A stretch of 35,133 nt of DNA from Bacteroidota bacterium (GCA_013816615.1 JACDED010000032.1:1-35133); one strand, 5' to 3'; shown: positions 8,640-17,637, counted from the stretch's first letter. Translations and numbers: made by a program. The notes: generated by a model from the sequence alone, not told the origin.

Positions 8640-8712
8640 TGGTGCCTCCAGGAATCGAACCAGGGACACAAGGATTTTCAGTCCTTTGCTCTACCGACTG
8701 AGCTAAGGCACC
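8640..8712 (-). tRNA. tRNA-Phe (anticodon GAA)
   Basis: The minus strand folds as a standard tRNA: a 7-bp acceptor stem GGTGCCT/AGGCACC, a D arm with GCTC...GAGC, an anticodon stem AAGGA/TCCTT around the loop CTGAAAA (anticodon GAA), and a T arm with GGTTCGATTCC. The discriminator base is A. The CCA end is not encoded, as the next bases are CAG. A good promoter lies upstream and a hairpin terminator downstream. The adjoining integrase suggests this gene serves as an integration site. Confidence 0.97.
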
Positions 8713-8734
8713 GCTCACTCTTTATTCGAGGGTG

Positions 8735-8764
8735 CAAAAATACATATTTTATTTAGCCTACAAA
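8735..8764 (-). promoter_or_regulatory. Promoter of tRNA-Phe, Bacteroidetes type
   Basis: On the minus strand TTTG (8764-8761), 18 bases, then TATTTTTG (8742-8735) match the Bacteroidetes sigma-ABfr consensus TTTG-N19-TAnnTTTG. Transcription would begin near 8729, about 17 bases before the mature tRNA. Confidence 0.8.
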
Positions 8765-8825
8765 ATATTTCTAAAAAAATCTTAATTAAAATCTCACTTT
8801 ATATTTTAAATCTATCTTTACAATA

Positions 8826-9551
8826 ATGAATTTTGTTGTAGATTTTGGAAATACACGCATAAAAGCTGCCTTATTCGATGGTGCTGAGTTACAGCACTCT
8901 TACGTATATAATTCAGTACAAGGTCTTATTGAAGGATTAAAGGAGATGCCTGATTTTCAGAACTGTTTGGTAGGTTCTGTAACAGGTATGCACACCGAAT
9001 TTATTAAAGCCATTAAAAAAGGTAAAAATGTGATACTTTTTACTGCAACAACGCCCATTCCACTTAAAAATTTATATAAAAGCGCGCTAACATTGGGTTC
9101 TGATAGAATTGCAGGTTCGGTAGGGGCCTTTAGGTTTTATCCCAACCAAAACGTTTTAACGATCGATGCCGGTACCTGCATAAAATATAATTTTGTAAAC
9201 GCTGATAATGAATACCTTGGCGGCGCCATATCACCGGGCTTGCCCATGCGTTTAAAAGCTATGAATGAGTTTACACACGCTTTACCTTTGATTGAAACAG
9301 ACAAAACCTTTACTGATCTCATAGGTGCTAATACCAAAGATTCGATGCTAAGTGGCGCATTAACAGGTGCTGTTGCCGAAGTGGATGGCATGATAGATAA
9401 ATACCTCTTAAATTATGCTAATTTACAGGTAGTATTAACCGGTGGCGACTCTGATTATTTGGGCAAACAACTTAAAAACCGTTTATTTGCCAACCAAAAC
9501 TTATTGCTTTACGGTTTAAATACCATTTTAAATTATAACCTTGAAAAATAG
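8826..9551 (+). CDS. coaX: Type III pantothenate kinase
   Basis: CoaX phosphorylates pantothenate with ATP, the first step of coenzyme A synthesis, in the cytoplasm. At 241 residues it has normal length for the ASKHA-fold type III enzymes. Visible motifs are DFGNTRIK (6-13, phosphate 1), GSDRIAG (91-97, pantothenate/dimer region), TIDAGTC (112-118, phosphate 2 with the conserved Asp) and GGAISPG (132-138). It opens a tightly packed operon: its last 11 bases overlap the next gene's TTG start. TATCTTTA at 8813-8820 resembles a -7 element ending in A rather than G; if used, the transcript would be nearly leaderless. No anomaly in the sequence. Confidence 0.97.
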   Translation: MNFVVDFGNTRIKAALFDGAELQHSYVYNSVQGLIEGLKEMPDFQNCLVGSVTGMHTEFIKAIKKGKNVILFTATTPIPLKNLYKSALTLGSDRIAGSVGAFRFYPNQNVLTIDAGTCIKYNFVNADNEYLGGAISPGLPMRLKAMNEFTHALPLIETDKTFTDLIGANTKDSMLSGALTGAVAEVDGMIDKYLLNYANLQVVLTGGDSDYLGKQLKNRLFANQNLLLYGLNTILNYNLEK

Positions 9552-11088
9552 ACTAGCTTTCTTTCTTTTTCTTTTTATTTTAAAGTCTTCTTTTTATAAG
9601 GCTCAGAATAACACTTTCAGCCCATATTCACGTTTTGGATTAGGCGAAATGAATACTACCACTTTTGCCCATAACGCAGGCATGGGTGGGGCATATGTGG
9701 CTTTAAAACCCGATTCTTTAATGCCTATATTTATTAATGCCGGTAATCCCGCGGCCTATTCATTAATAAAATTAACTTGTCTTGAAGTGGGTGGAACCTT
9801 TGTTAACTCCGTGTTTTCAGGCAATAATTCTTCTTTAAATAAATGGTCAACTAGTTTTTCTTATGGCGCACTTGGTTTTCCTATAAAAAATAATGGTGGC
9901 GCCTGTTTTGGTATTATGCCTTATAGCAGTACGGGTTACGATCTTAAAAATACGGTTATAGAAGATGGAATTGGTTCTGTAAATTATTTGTACAGTGGTA
10001 GTGGAGGGTTAAATAAAGTTTTTGCAGGTTATGGGATAATGCCTTTTCAAAATGCTTTAGTCAGTTTCAGAACAAATAACCTTTACATCAATGATTCATT
10101 AAAAAAATTAAGTAGAAGTGCTTACAAAGCAAAAGAATTTGGTAATAAGTTATTGAGCGATTTTTCTATTGGCTTTAATGCCAACTATATTTTTGGTAGT
10201 ATGGAGCAAACAGCAAGAGTTGTTTATCCAAGCTCGATCTTTTTTAATAATACGTATCGCAGACGTTCATTAAATCTTGGTGATTTTACAGGAAATTTTG
10301 GAATTCAAACCGCCATTACAATTGATAGTATATCAAATGAGAAAGAAAGACTTAAAAGGATAGATAGGGAAATTGAAAAACTGAGCGCTCTTGGTATTTA
10401 TTCAAACAATGAATTAAAACAGGTAAAAGATAGTTTAAACCGGACTATGGGTTTTCACAAGAGACGTCTTAGCGAGAAAGTGAAGATCACATTTGGTTAT
10501 TTTATGGCTTTAAACAATGCGCTTAAAGTAAATTACGATGCCGAAGTACTTAATTATATTTTAGATGGCGGCGGTGCTGAAACGATAAGAGATACGGTTT
10601 TATATACTGCAAATCAAAAAGGCACTATTACTTTACCGCTTGAACAAGGCTTTGGTATTGGCTTTAAAAAAGGCGAGCGCATAAATATTGTGGCGGATTT
10701 TGCTATTACTAATTGGTCGCAATTTAAGTATCTTGATAATATAAGTGATCTTAAAGATAATTACCGCATTGCTTTAGGCCTTAATTATGTACCTGAAAAA
10801 TACGCGGCAGGAAGCGGCGCTTTTTTCAGAAAATTAAATTACCGTTTTGGTATTAACTATCAAACAGGATACATTAATATTAAAAATACCCTGATCTCAT
10901 CTTACGGTATTACTGCCGGTCTGGGTATTCCTGTTGGTATTGGCCGTTTATCATCAATGGTAAATGTAAGTGTGCAATACGGACAAACCGGTACTACAAG
11001 CAGTAATCTTACAAAAGAGAATTACTGGAAAGTAAATTTTGGTTTCAATTTTTCTGATAGGTGGTTTCAAAAATTCAGACATGATTAA
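9541..11088 (+). CDS. Putative outer-membrane beta-barrel protein
   Basis: A 515-residue protein with a TTG start that overlaps coaX by 11 bases. The start is supported because the reading begins directly with a signal peptide (KNRLAFFLFLFILKSSFYKAQ). The mature part opens NTFSPYSRFGLGE and AHNAGMGGAYVAL, the form seen in Bacteroidota FadL/PorV-like outer-membrane proteins. It continues with alternating amphipathic strands and many aromatic girdle residues, and ends in a C-terminal strand (WKVNFGFNFSDRWFQKF). A charged helical insert lies at ~265-310 (EKERLKRIDREIEKLSALG). The coaX-barrel-lptC order suggests a link to envelope assembly. This is inference: no enzyme motif is visible and the exact family is not recognised. 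Confidence 0.8.
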   Translation: MKNRLAFFLFLFILKSSFYKAQNNTFSPYSRFGLGEMNTTTFAHNAGMGGAYVALKPDSLMPIFINAGNPAAYSLIKLTCLEVGGTFVNSVFSGNNSSLNKWSTSFSYGALGFPIKNNGGACFGIMPYSSTGYDLKNTVIEDGIGSVNYLYSGSGGLNKVFAGYGIMPFQNALVSFRTNNLYINDSLKKLSRSAYKAKEFGNKLLSDFSIGFNANYIFGSMEQTARVVYPSSIFFNNTYRRRSLNLGDFTGNFGIQTAITIDSISNEKERLKRIDREIEKLSALGIYSNNELKQVKDSLNRTMGFHKRRLSEKVKITFGYFMALNNALKVNYDAEVLNYILDGGGAETIRDTVLYTANQKGTITLPLEQGFGIGFKKGERINIVADFAITNWSQFKYLDNISDLKDNYRIALGLNYVPEKYAAGSGAFFRKLNYRFGINYQTGYINIKNTLISSYGITAGLGIPVGIGRLSSMVNVSVQYGQTGTTSSNLTKENYWKVNFGFNFSDRWFQKFRHD

Positions 11089-11091
11089 CGC

Positions 11092-11649
11092 GTGTTAAAA
11101 CTTAAGCTGATAGTTTTTATTACAGCCATTATTTATTTTTTTGGCTCCTGCACAAACGATCTAAAAGATGTAATGGCATTGCCAGGTAATAAAAAAAGCC
11201 CTTCGCAGGTAGGCGATAGCGTTACTTTACTTTTTACAGATAGTGCGCAGCTTAAAATTGTTTTAAAAGCTAACAGAATGCTTATTTTTACAAAAAATGT
11301 AACTGAGCCCTTTACTATTTTGCCTAAAGGCGTTTTTGTTACTTTTTTTGATAGCGAAGAAAAAATATCAAGCACTTTAAAAGCAGAATACGGGATCCGT
11401 TACGATCAGTCAAAAAAAATGGAGGCCCGTTATAAGGTGGAGGTTTTAAATAAAAATGGCCAAAAATTAGAAACAGAAAAATTAACCTGGGATGAAAACA
11501 ATAAAACTATTTATACTGATGCCTTTGTAAAAATAACCACTGCCGATCAAATAATAATGGGTAAAGGTTTAAAAAGCAACCAGGATTTTACCAAATACGA
11601 TATTAAAGAAGTAACAGGAACAATAAAATTAAAGAACAATGAACTCTAA
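11092..11649 (+). CDS. lptC: LPS export component LptC (lipoprotein)
   Basis: LptC is the bitopic inner-membrane/periplasmic partner of LptBFG that passes lipopolysaccharide to LptA. The 185-residue protein starts at GTG, three bases after the barrel gene. It carries a lipobox FFGSC with the lipidated Cys at about residue 20, as Bacteroidota LptC proteins often do instead of a transmembrane anchor. The remainder has the beta-jellyroll character of the family (ADQIIMGKGLKSNQDFTKYDI near the C-terminus, a typical LptC/OstA phrase). It overlaps the next gene by 11 bases. The family call rests on motif and context; the lipoprotein form is seen directly. Confidence 0.85.
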   Translation: MLKLKLIVFITAIIYFFGSCTNDLKDVMALPGNKKSPSQVGDSVTLLFTDSAQLKIVLKANRMLIFTKNVTEPFTILPKGVFVTFFDSEEKISSTLKAEYGIRYDQSKKMEARYKVEVLNKNGQKLETEKLTWDENNKTIYTDAFVKITTADQIIMGKGLKSNQDFTKYDIKEVTGTIKLKNNEL

Positions 11650-11878
11650 AATTCAACACAAAACATTTATTTTTTTAGAACGCCTTTGGCTGGTTGGAGT
11701 AATATTGGGAATAGTGTTAGTGGTTTATTTTTTGATCATAAAAGATAACGACAGCGCTTTGTTCTTTTTTGGATTTTTTATTTTAGCATCGCTTATTTAT
11801 TTAATGCGTAAACGTCAACGCAAAAAGCACGAAGCTTTTCTTAAGCAAAAGGAAGAAGAAGAACAGAAAAAAAAGTAG
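11639..11878 (+). CDS. Small two-helix membrane protein
   Basis: A 79-residue protein starting at an ATG inside the end of lptC (11-base overlap), so translation is probably coupled. Two hydrophobic helices (~15-33 and ~41-55) are followed by a strongly charged tail, RKRQRKKHEAFLKQKEEEEQKKK. The family is not recognised. Position suggests a small partner of the LPS-transport cluster, but nothing in the sequence proves it. Confidence 0.7.
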   Translation: MNSKIQHKTFIFLERLWLVGVILGIVLVVYFLIIKDNDSALFFFGFFILASLIYLMRKRQRKKHEAFLKQKEEEEQKKK

Positions 11879-11947
11879 GCAGTTTTTAGTCTCCAGTTTG
11901 CGCGGCATTCAAATTCCTGAACACTGCTAACTGCTTTCTGCCTACTT
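11873..11947. repeat. REP-like imperfect hairpin between operons
   Basis: AAGTAGGCAG (11873-11882) and CTGCCTACTT (11938-11947) are perfect 10-bp inverted copies. Inside them GTTTTTAG / CTGCTAAC-type stretches can partly pair, giving one long imperfect hairpin. The left arm includes the TAG stop of the small membrane protein. AGTAGGCAGT/CTGCCTACT-type palindromes recur between genes in Bacteroidota genomes (recollection, not checked). It may also act as a transcription terminator or mRNA stabiliser. Confidence 0.45.
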
Positions 11948-12008
11948 CCATTGCCTTTCATACAAAAAACAATCGAGACAAACATTTTAATTGTACCTTT
12001 AAGTAAGA

Positions 12009-13250
12009 ATGCTATGGGTATTATTTAAAGAGAGTTTATTATTTGCCTGGCAATCGCTGGTGTCAAATAAATTGCGGTCTTTTTTAAGTCTGTTAGGCAT
12101 TACCATTGGCATTTTCGCGATCATTTTGGTATTTACGATCGTAGATGGTTTGGAAAGCAATATACGCGGTAGTATTCAGTCTCTTGGTAACAATGTTGTT
12201 TATATACAAAAGTGGCCCTGGGATTTTGGGCCTGATTATCCATGGTGGAAATATATTAACCGTCCGGTACCTCAATATTACGAATTAGATGAATTACAGA
12301 AGAGATGTAAAAGTACCGAGGCACTTGCATACCGTATGGGTAGAAGGCGTACAATAAAATACCGTTCTAATAGTATTCAAAATGCAGTTGTTGCAGGCAT
12401 CTCTCATGATTTTTATAAAATAAAGAATTTTGATCTTACCGCCGGAAGATATTTTACACAAAACGAAACGGATGCTGGTTATCATTTGGCCCTAATAGGT
12501 GCAAGTATTGCCGAAGGGCTTTTTCCAAATGAAGACCCTATAGGTAAAGAAATAAAAATTGCAGGAAACAAAGCTGTAATAATAGGTGTAATTAAAAAAG
12601 AAGGCGAAAGTTTGCTCGGTGTTAGTTTTGATTACCAGGTAATAACGCCATTTAATTTTGCACGTTATTTTTTAGATGTAAGGTCCGAAAATGCAGATCC
12701 TATGATCTATGCAAAAGCAAAACCAAATGTTTCTAATGCAGAAATGATAAGTGAGCTTACAGGCATTATGCGTGGTATACGCAAATTAAAGCCAATGGGC
12801 GAACCTAATTTTGCTTTGAACGAAACAAGTTTAATAAGCAAAGGGTTTGATGGCTTATTTGATATTATTGGCACAGCCGGATGGATCATTGGGGGCTTTT
12901 CTATTTTGGTGGGCGGTTTTGGTATTGCAAACATTATGTTTGTTTCAGTTAAAGAAAGAACCAATTTAATTGGTATTCAAAAAAGCTTAGGCGCTAAAAA
13001 TTTTTTTATTCTTGTTCAGTTTCTTGGTGAGAGTGTAATGCTAAGTACTATTGGTGGTTTTTTTGGATTACTGGTCACATACATAATAACGCTGCTTGGT
13101 AAAGATGCAATTGACATGGATATTAGTTTAACCAGTACCAACATTATTTTAGGATTTACTATTTCAATATTAATAGGTATCATCAGCGGGTTTATTCCTG
13201 CGTATAGTGCCTCACAATTAGATCCGGTAGAAGCCATACGCAGTAATTAA
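12009..13250 (+). CDS. ABC transporter permease, MacB/FtsX type
   Basis: A 413-residue inner-membrane permease of the MacB family, which couples to a separate cytoplasmic ATPase for mechanotransmission or export of peptides, drugs or lipoproteins. A first transmembrane helix at ~20-45 (LRSFLSLLGITIGIFAIILVFTI) is followed by the MacB periplasmic core domain (~48-250). Three C-terminal helices (~285-308, 335-360, 375-400) form the FtsX domain with the conserved EAIRSN ending. No ATPase gene lies beside it, so the partner must be encoded elsewhere. The stop is three bases before the next small membrane gene. TACCTTTA at 11994-12001 loosely resembles a -7 element. Confidence 0.92.
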   Translation: MLWVLFKESLLFAWQSLVSNKLRSFLSLLGITIGIFAIILVFTIVDGLESNIRGSIQSLGNNVVYIQKWPWDFGPDYPWWKYINRPVPQYYELDELQKRCKSTEALAYRMGRRRTIKYRSNSIQNAVVAGISHDFYKIKNFDLTAGRYFTQNETDAGYHLALIGASIAEGLFPNEDPIGKEIKIAGNKAVIIGVIKKEGESLLGVSFDYQVITPFNFARYFLDVRSENADPMIYAKAKPNVSNAEMISELTGIMRGIRKLKPMGEPNFALNETSLISKGFDGLFDIIGTAGWIIGGFSILVGGFGIANIMFVSVKERTNLIGIQKSLGAKNFFILVQFLGESVMLSTIGGFFGLLVTYIITLLGKDAIDMDISLTSTNIILGFTISILIGIISGFIPAYSASQLDPVEAIRSN

Positions 13251-13253
13251 AAA

Positions 13254-13592
13254 ATGATAAGGCCAAAGATCATATCTTTTATATGCATTATCGGTTATTT
13301 ATCGGTTGTGTTTACTTTTCCGCAGGTGTTCTCTCCACAAATAAAAAAACTGGGTGTATTAATGCCTGCCATTTACGGGATTTTAGTAGCCGCTAATTTT
13401 ATTGCCTGCGTTGGCCTTTGGTATTTTAAGCAATGGGGGGTGCAATTGTATATTATTTCTGTTTTTGCAAAAACACTTTTTTATATTCTTGCCAACCAGT
13501 TAGGCTTTGGTTTTTATTTTAATTGTTCAGTTTCTTTTATTTTTATAATTATCCTGTTGCGGTTTTATCCAAAAATGAACCCAAATCTGTAA
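13254..13592 (+). CDS. Small multi-helix membrane protein
   Basis: A 112-residue, very hydrophobic protein with about four predicted transmembrane helices (~6-22, 32-56, 62-80, 86-104) and no visible catalytic motif. Its ATG comes three bases after the permease stop, so the two are probably co-transcribed and perhaps translationally coupled. The family is not recognised; a connection to the permease is inferred from spacing only. Confidence 0.7.
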   Translation: MIRPKIISFICIIGYLSVVFTFPQVFSPQIKKLGVLMPAIYGILVAANFIACVGLWYFKQWGVQLYIISVFAKTLFYILANQLGFGFYFNCSVSFIFIIILLRFYPKMNPNL

Positions 13593-13628
13593 AAGCTAAA
13601 AACTTATATCTAAAAATTTGGCAACGTC

Positions 13629-13653
13629 ATCTATAAATTAGCCTTTTATAGAT
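13629..13653. promoter_or_regulatory. 9-bp inverted repeat upstream of recQ (possible operator)
   Basis: ATCTATAAA - TTAGCCT - TTTATAGAT is a perfect 9-bp inverted repeat with a 7-base centre, ending six bases before the presumed -33 element of recQ. No T-run follows directly, so a terminator is less likely than a protein-binding site. Confidence 0.35.
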
Positions 13654-13659
13654 AAAAGT

Positions 13660-13692
13660 TTTGTTTAATAGAAAAAAAATTGTATATCTTTA
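13660..13692 (+). promoter_or_regulatory. Likely recQ promoter
   Basis: TTTG (13660-13663), 21 bases, then TATCTTTA (13685-13692) fits the Bacteroidetes promoter form except for A in place of the final G. Transcription would start near 13698, about 40 bases before the ATG. Confidence 0.5.
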
Positions 13693-13737
13693 AAGTAGAA
13701 TTTAATTATTTACTCAGTAGAAGACACATTTTAATCA

Positions 13738-15960
13738 ATGAAAAGCATGGTTGGCGAGGTTGAAACAACAGAAGTTCTGGATGCATTAAAGAACTTTTTT
13801 GGATTTGACGGATTTAAAGGGACTCAGGAAAAGATCATAATGAACTTGCTTGCGGGTAAGGATACATTTGTAATAATGCCTACCGGTGGCGGTAAAAGCT
13901 TATGCTACCAGTTACCGGCAATAATATCAGAGGGAACTGCAATTGTGGTTTCTCCTTTAATTGCATTAATGAAGAACCAGGTAGATGCTATCCGTGGTTT
14001 TAGTAATGAGAATGGTATTGCGCATTTTTTAAATTCATCACTAAATAAAGCAGAAATTGCAACGGTAAAAAAAGATGTTCTTTCAGGCAAAACAAAATTA
14101 TTATATGTTGCACCCGAAACATTAACCAAAGAAGATAATATTGCCTTTTTTAAAGAATTTAAAATTTCTTTTTTTGCGATAGATGAAGCGCATTGTATCT
14201 CGGAATGGGGACACGATTTTCGCCCTGAATACAGAAAACTGCGCCCTATTATTGATGCTGTTGGTAACGTACCTGTAATGGCTTTAACAGCTACAGCAAC
14301 TCCAAAGGTACAACAGGATATTCAAAAAAATCTTGGCATGATGAGTGCCAGTTTATTTAAATCTTCTTTTAACCGGGGTAATTTATATTACGAAGTGCGC
14401 GCAAAGCAAAACGTAAATAAAGAGATCATTAAATATGTAAAACAAAATGCCGGTAAAAGCGGAATAATTTATTGTTTAAGTCGTAAAAAGGTAGAAGAAA
14501 TAGCTGACGCATTAAAGGTAAATGGTATAAAAGCTAAACCTTACCATGCAGGATTAGATGCAAAAGAACGTGCGAAAACACAAGATGATTTCTTAATGGA
14601 AGAATTAAATGTGATCGTGGCAACTATTGCATTTGGAATGGGTATTGATAAGCCGGATGTACGTTTTGTAATTCACCACGATATTCCAAAATCTTTAGAA
14701 GGATATTACCAGGAAACCGGCCGCGCAGGTCGTGACGGAGGAGAAGGAAATTGCGTTACATTTTACAGTCATGATGATATTCTTAAATTAGAAAAATTCA
14801 TGAAAGATAAACCTGTTGCAGAACAGGAAATTGGAAAACAAATGTTGGCCGAAACAGCTTCGTTTGCAGAAACAAGCAGCTGTCGTCGTAAATTTATATT
14901 ACATTATTTTGGTGAAGAGTTTGAAGAAGAAGGATGCAGTAAAATGTGTGACAACTGTCGCCATCCAAAACAAAAATTTGAAGCAAAAGAAGATCTTGAA
15001 TTAGCCATTGAAGCTGTTCTTGAAATTAAAGAGCGTCATAAATTAAAAGATGTGATCAATGTTTTAATGGGAACATTAACTGCTACCGCTAAAACTTACA
15101 AGCATAATAATTTAGAGACGTGGGGTAAAGGTGTTGATCACGATAAGGATGAAAAATTCTGGCAGGCAATTTTACGCCAGGCTATTGTAAACGGGTACTT
15201 TTCAAAAGACATTGAGAATTACGGCCTTTTACGTGTAACAGATAAAGGACATGCATTCTTAAAAAAACCACATTCAATTAAATTAACGCGCGATCACGAT
15301 TATAATAATACAGATAGAGATAGTGATGATGATATTATAGTTGGCGGTAAAGGTGGAAGTGGCGCTTCAGATGAAACATTATATGCTTTATTAAAAGATC
15401 TTGTTAAGAAAACTGCCAAAGTTAAAAACCTTCCTCCATACGTTATTTTCCAGGAATCATCATTAGAAGAAATGTCAATTCAATATCCTATCACTATGGA
15501 TGAAATGACTAAGATCAGTGGTGTTGGTGCGGGTAAGGCTGCTAAGTTTGGTAAACCTTTTATTGATCTTATTAAAAAATATGTGGATGATAATGAGATA
15601 GATCGTCCCGTTGATATGGTAATTAAATCAGTAGCAAATAAATCGTTGTTAAAGGTTTATATCATTCAAAATATAGATAGAAAGATCAGCTTAAGAGATA
15701 TGGCAAAAAGCAAAAGCCTAACACTGCCTAATTTATTAACCGAAATCGAAACTATTGTTGAATCGGGCACCAAAGTAAATATTAACTATTACATTGAAGA
15801 TATTGTTGATGAAGAAAAACAAGATGAGGTAATGGAATATTTTAAAGAAAGCAAAACGGATAGTGTTGCTGAAGCATTGAAAGAACTTGGCGAAAATGAT
15901 TATACAGAAGAAGAGATAAGAGTAATGCGAATTAAGTTCTTATCTGATTTCGGAAACTAA
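13738..15960 (+). CDS. recQ: ATP-dependent DNA helicase RecQ
   Basis: A 740-residue 3'-5' superfamily 2 DNA helicase acting in recombination and replication-fork repair. Domains in order are: helicase core 1 with motif I at 49-54 (TGGGKS), DEAH box 149-152 and TATATP ~184-189; helicase core 2 ending in [10 protein letters not shown] (325-334); a zinc-binding subdomain with C382, C400, C404 and C407; a winged-helix RQC domain (~415-525); an HRDC domain (~555-630); and a further C-terminal helical HTH region (~640-735) seen in Bacteroidota RecQ. It is longer than the ~610-residue E. coli enzyme because of that last region. It has its own promoter and a clear terminator after it. Confidence 0.97.
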   Translation: MKSMVGEVETTEVLDALKNFFGFDGFKGTQEKIIMNLLAGKDTFVIMPTGGGKSLCYQLPAIISEGTAIVVSPLIALMKNQVDAIRGFSNENGIAHFLNSSLNKAEIATVKKDVLSGKTKLLYVAPETLTKEDNIAFFKEFKISFFAIDEAHCISEWGHDFRPEYRKLRPIIDAVGNVPVMALTATATPKVQQDIQKNLGMMSASLFKSSFNRGNLYYEVRAKQNVNKEIIKYVKQNAGKSGIIYCLSRKKVEEIADALKVNGIKAKPYHAGLDAKERAKTQDDFLMEELNVIVATIAFGMGIDKPDVRFVIHHDIPKSLEGYYQETGRAGRDGGEGNCVTFYSHDDILKLEKFMKDKPVAEQEIGKQMLAETASFAETSSCRRKFILHYFGEEFEEEGCSKMCDNCRHPKQKFEAKEDLELAIEAVLEIKERHKLKDVINVLMGTLTATAKTYKHNNLETWGKGVDHDKDEKFWQAILRQAIVNGYFSKDIENYGLLRVTDKGHAFLKKPHSIKLTRDHDYNNTDRDSDDDIIVGGKGGSGASDETLYALLKDLVKKTAKVKNLPPYVIFQESSLEEMSIQYPITMDEMTKISGVGAGKAAKFGKPFIDLIKKYVDDNEIDRPVDMVIKSVANKSLLKVYIIQNIDRKISLRDMAKSKSLTLPNLLTEIETIVESGTKVNINYYIEDIVDEEKQDEVMEYFKESKTDSVAEALKELGENDYTEEEIRVMRIKFLSDFGN

Positions 15961-15980
15961 TTTCTAATATAAAAACTCTT

Positions 15981-16020
15981 AAAATCCCGTTTAAAAAATA
16001 AGCGGGATTTTTTATTTTTA
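15981..16020 (+). terminator. Rho-independent terminator of recQ
   Basis: AAAATCCCG (15981-15989) pairs perfectly with CGGGATTTT (16003-16011), and a T-rich tail TTTATTTTTA follows. It lies 20 bases after the recQ stop. Confidence 0.85.
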
Positions 16021-16062
16021 AAGTAATATATTTTCTTTTTTTTCGTTTCTTTATGAACCTTC

Positions 16063-17637
16063 ATGTTCTCACCAAAGATCCATAGATATTTATTCTTGTT
16101 CGGGCTTTTTTCCCTTGCTTTTGGATTGATGGTAGGTTCGGTTCCTACAAGTGTGCCACAATTTATTTTACTTGGCAACTGGATAATAGAAGGCGATTAT
16201 AAAAGAAAACTAAGCCTTCTAAAAACAAATAAACTATTCTGGATCATTACCTCTATTTTTTTTCTGCACTTGGTCGGGATGTTGTATACGCAAAATATAA
16301 GTGATGGCTTAACAGATCTGCGCATAAAAGTGCCTTTGTTATTTTTACCAGGACTTTTGTTTAGTTCAAAACCTATTGATGCAAAAGAATTCAAAATTTT
16401 ATTATACTGTTTTATTGCAGGGTCAGTTGTAAATACTGCCTGGTGTCTTATTTATAATTATATACTTCATACTAATGATGTAGTAAGAAATGCGTCACGT
16501 TTTATGAGCCACATTCGTTTAGGTTTATACATAAATGTTGCTATTGCCTGTTGTTTTTATTTTATAATTAATGGTATTAAAGCAATTTATAAAGTTTTAT
16601 TCGCCATTATACTTGTTTATTTTGTTTTTACTTTATATGCACTTGGTTTAGCTTCAGGGCTTGTAAACATGTCTTTCCTCGCCATTTTTGCGCTCATTAT
16701 ATTCTTGTTCAAACAAAAATTATATATTAAGATCGGTTCTATTGTAATATTATTAATAAGTACATCTTATATAATATATTTTTTTATCTCGTTTTTAAAC
16801 TCGCAATTGGTAGTGCAAAAAAACGAAAGCAATACCCCCCGCATGTATAATGCCGCCGGTAATTTGTGTCTTAATTCAGACATCTCTACACAAAAAGAGA
16901 ACGGTAATTATGTTTATATGAATATTCAAACTATTGAATTGCAAAAAGAATGGAGCCGGAGATTTCCGGATGATAGTTTTACTTATGGAGCTGACAGTAA
17001 TAATTTACAACGCTATAATGTTTTAATAAGATATATGGCCAGTAAAGGCGTGTTTAAAGATTCAGCGGGCATGGCTTTACTAAGTGATCAGGATTTTAAG
17101 AACATTCAAAATAATGTTACCAACTATAAATATCCCGAATGGAGCTTTATGCAAAAACGTGCGTATGAATTTGTTTGGGAATATGATGAGTTTGTAAACG
17201 GCCGTGGTATTAACGGGCATTCATTAACCATGCGTTTATATTTTTGGAAAGCAGCAAGTGTGGTCATTAAAAATAATTTTTTGTTTGGCGTTGGCACCGG
17301 CGATGTACAGGATGAGTTAAACAAAACCTATATCGAAACGCATTCTCCATTGACAAAACAATGGTTTAAACGCCCGCACAATCAATTTATAACTATAACA
17401 GTTTCGTTAGGTATTTTGGGCTTGCTTGTTTTTATTTTTAGTTTTTTATACCCGGTAATTACATTAAGAAAACACCTGCATATTTTATTCTGGCCGTATT
17501 TTTTAATTCTTTGTGTATCCTTTATTTTGGAAGACACTCTCGAAACCCAGGCGGGCTTAAGCTTTTACGCTTTCTTTTATTTGATGTTTATTGTACTGGC
17601 ATACAATTCTAAAACGCAACAAAATCCTGTGGATTAA
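16063..17637 (+). CDS. O-antigen ligase / polymerase family membrane protein
   Basis: A 524-residue inner-membrane protein with about ten or more hydrophobic helices. A large extracytoplasmic segment (~265-410, soluble and polar) sits before the last helices and ends in RPHNQF with His439. That loop-plus-PHNQF arrangement is typical of WaaL/Wzy-type (Wzy_C) enzymes, which join lipid-linked glycans to lipid A core or to protein, or polymerise them. Which of these it does cannot be told from sequence, and the loop is long for the family. The reading frame begins at the ATG at 16063; an earlier ATG at 16053 is in another frame. Its 3' end overlaps the convergent M23 peptidase gene by 29 bases. 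Confidence 0.85.
   Translation: MFSPKIHRYLFLFGLFSLAFGLMVGSVPTSVPQFILLGNWIIEGDYKRKLSLLKTNKLFWIITSIFFLHLVGMLYTQNISDGLTDLRIKVPLLFLPGLLFSSKPIDAKEFKILLYCFIAGSVVNTAWCLIYNYILHTNDVVRNASRFMSHIRLGLYINVAIACCFYFIINGIKAIYKVLFAIILVYFVFTLYALGLASGLVNMSFLAIFALIIFLFKQKLYIKIGSIVILLISTSYIIYFFISFLNSQLVVQKNESNTPRMYNAAGNLCLNSDISTQKENGNYVYMNIQTIELQKEWSRRFPDDSFTYGADSNNLQRYNVLIRYMASKGVFKDSAGMALLSDQDFKNIQNNVTNYKYPEWSFMQKRAYEFVWEYDEFVNGRGINGHSLTMRLYFWKAASVVIKNNFLFGVGTGDVQDELNKTYIETHSPLTKQWFKRPHNQFITITVSLGILGLLVFIFSFLYPVITLRKHLHILFWPYFLILCVSFILEDTLETQAGLSFYAFFYLMFIVLAYNSKTQQNPVD

Noticed and set aside
8447-8671. A 74-codon open frame on the minus strand running from inside tRNA-Phe through its terminator
   Set aside because: It covers a confident tRNA and hairpin, has cysteine-rich unnatural composition and no supporting start signal.
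8813-8820. TATCTTTA as the coaX promoter -7 box
   Set aside because: It lacks the final G, has no clear -33 box, and would give an almost leaderless message; kept only as a remark.
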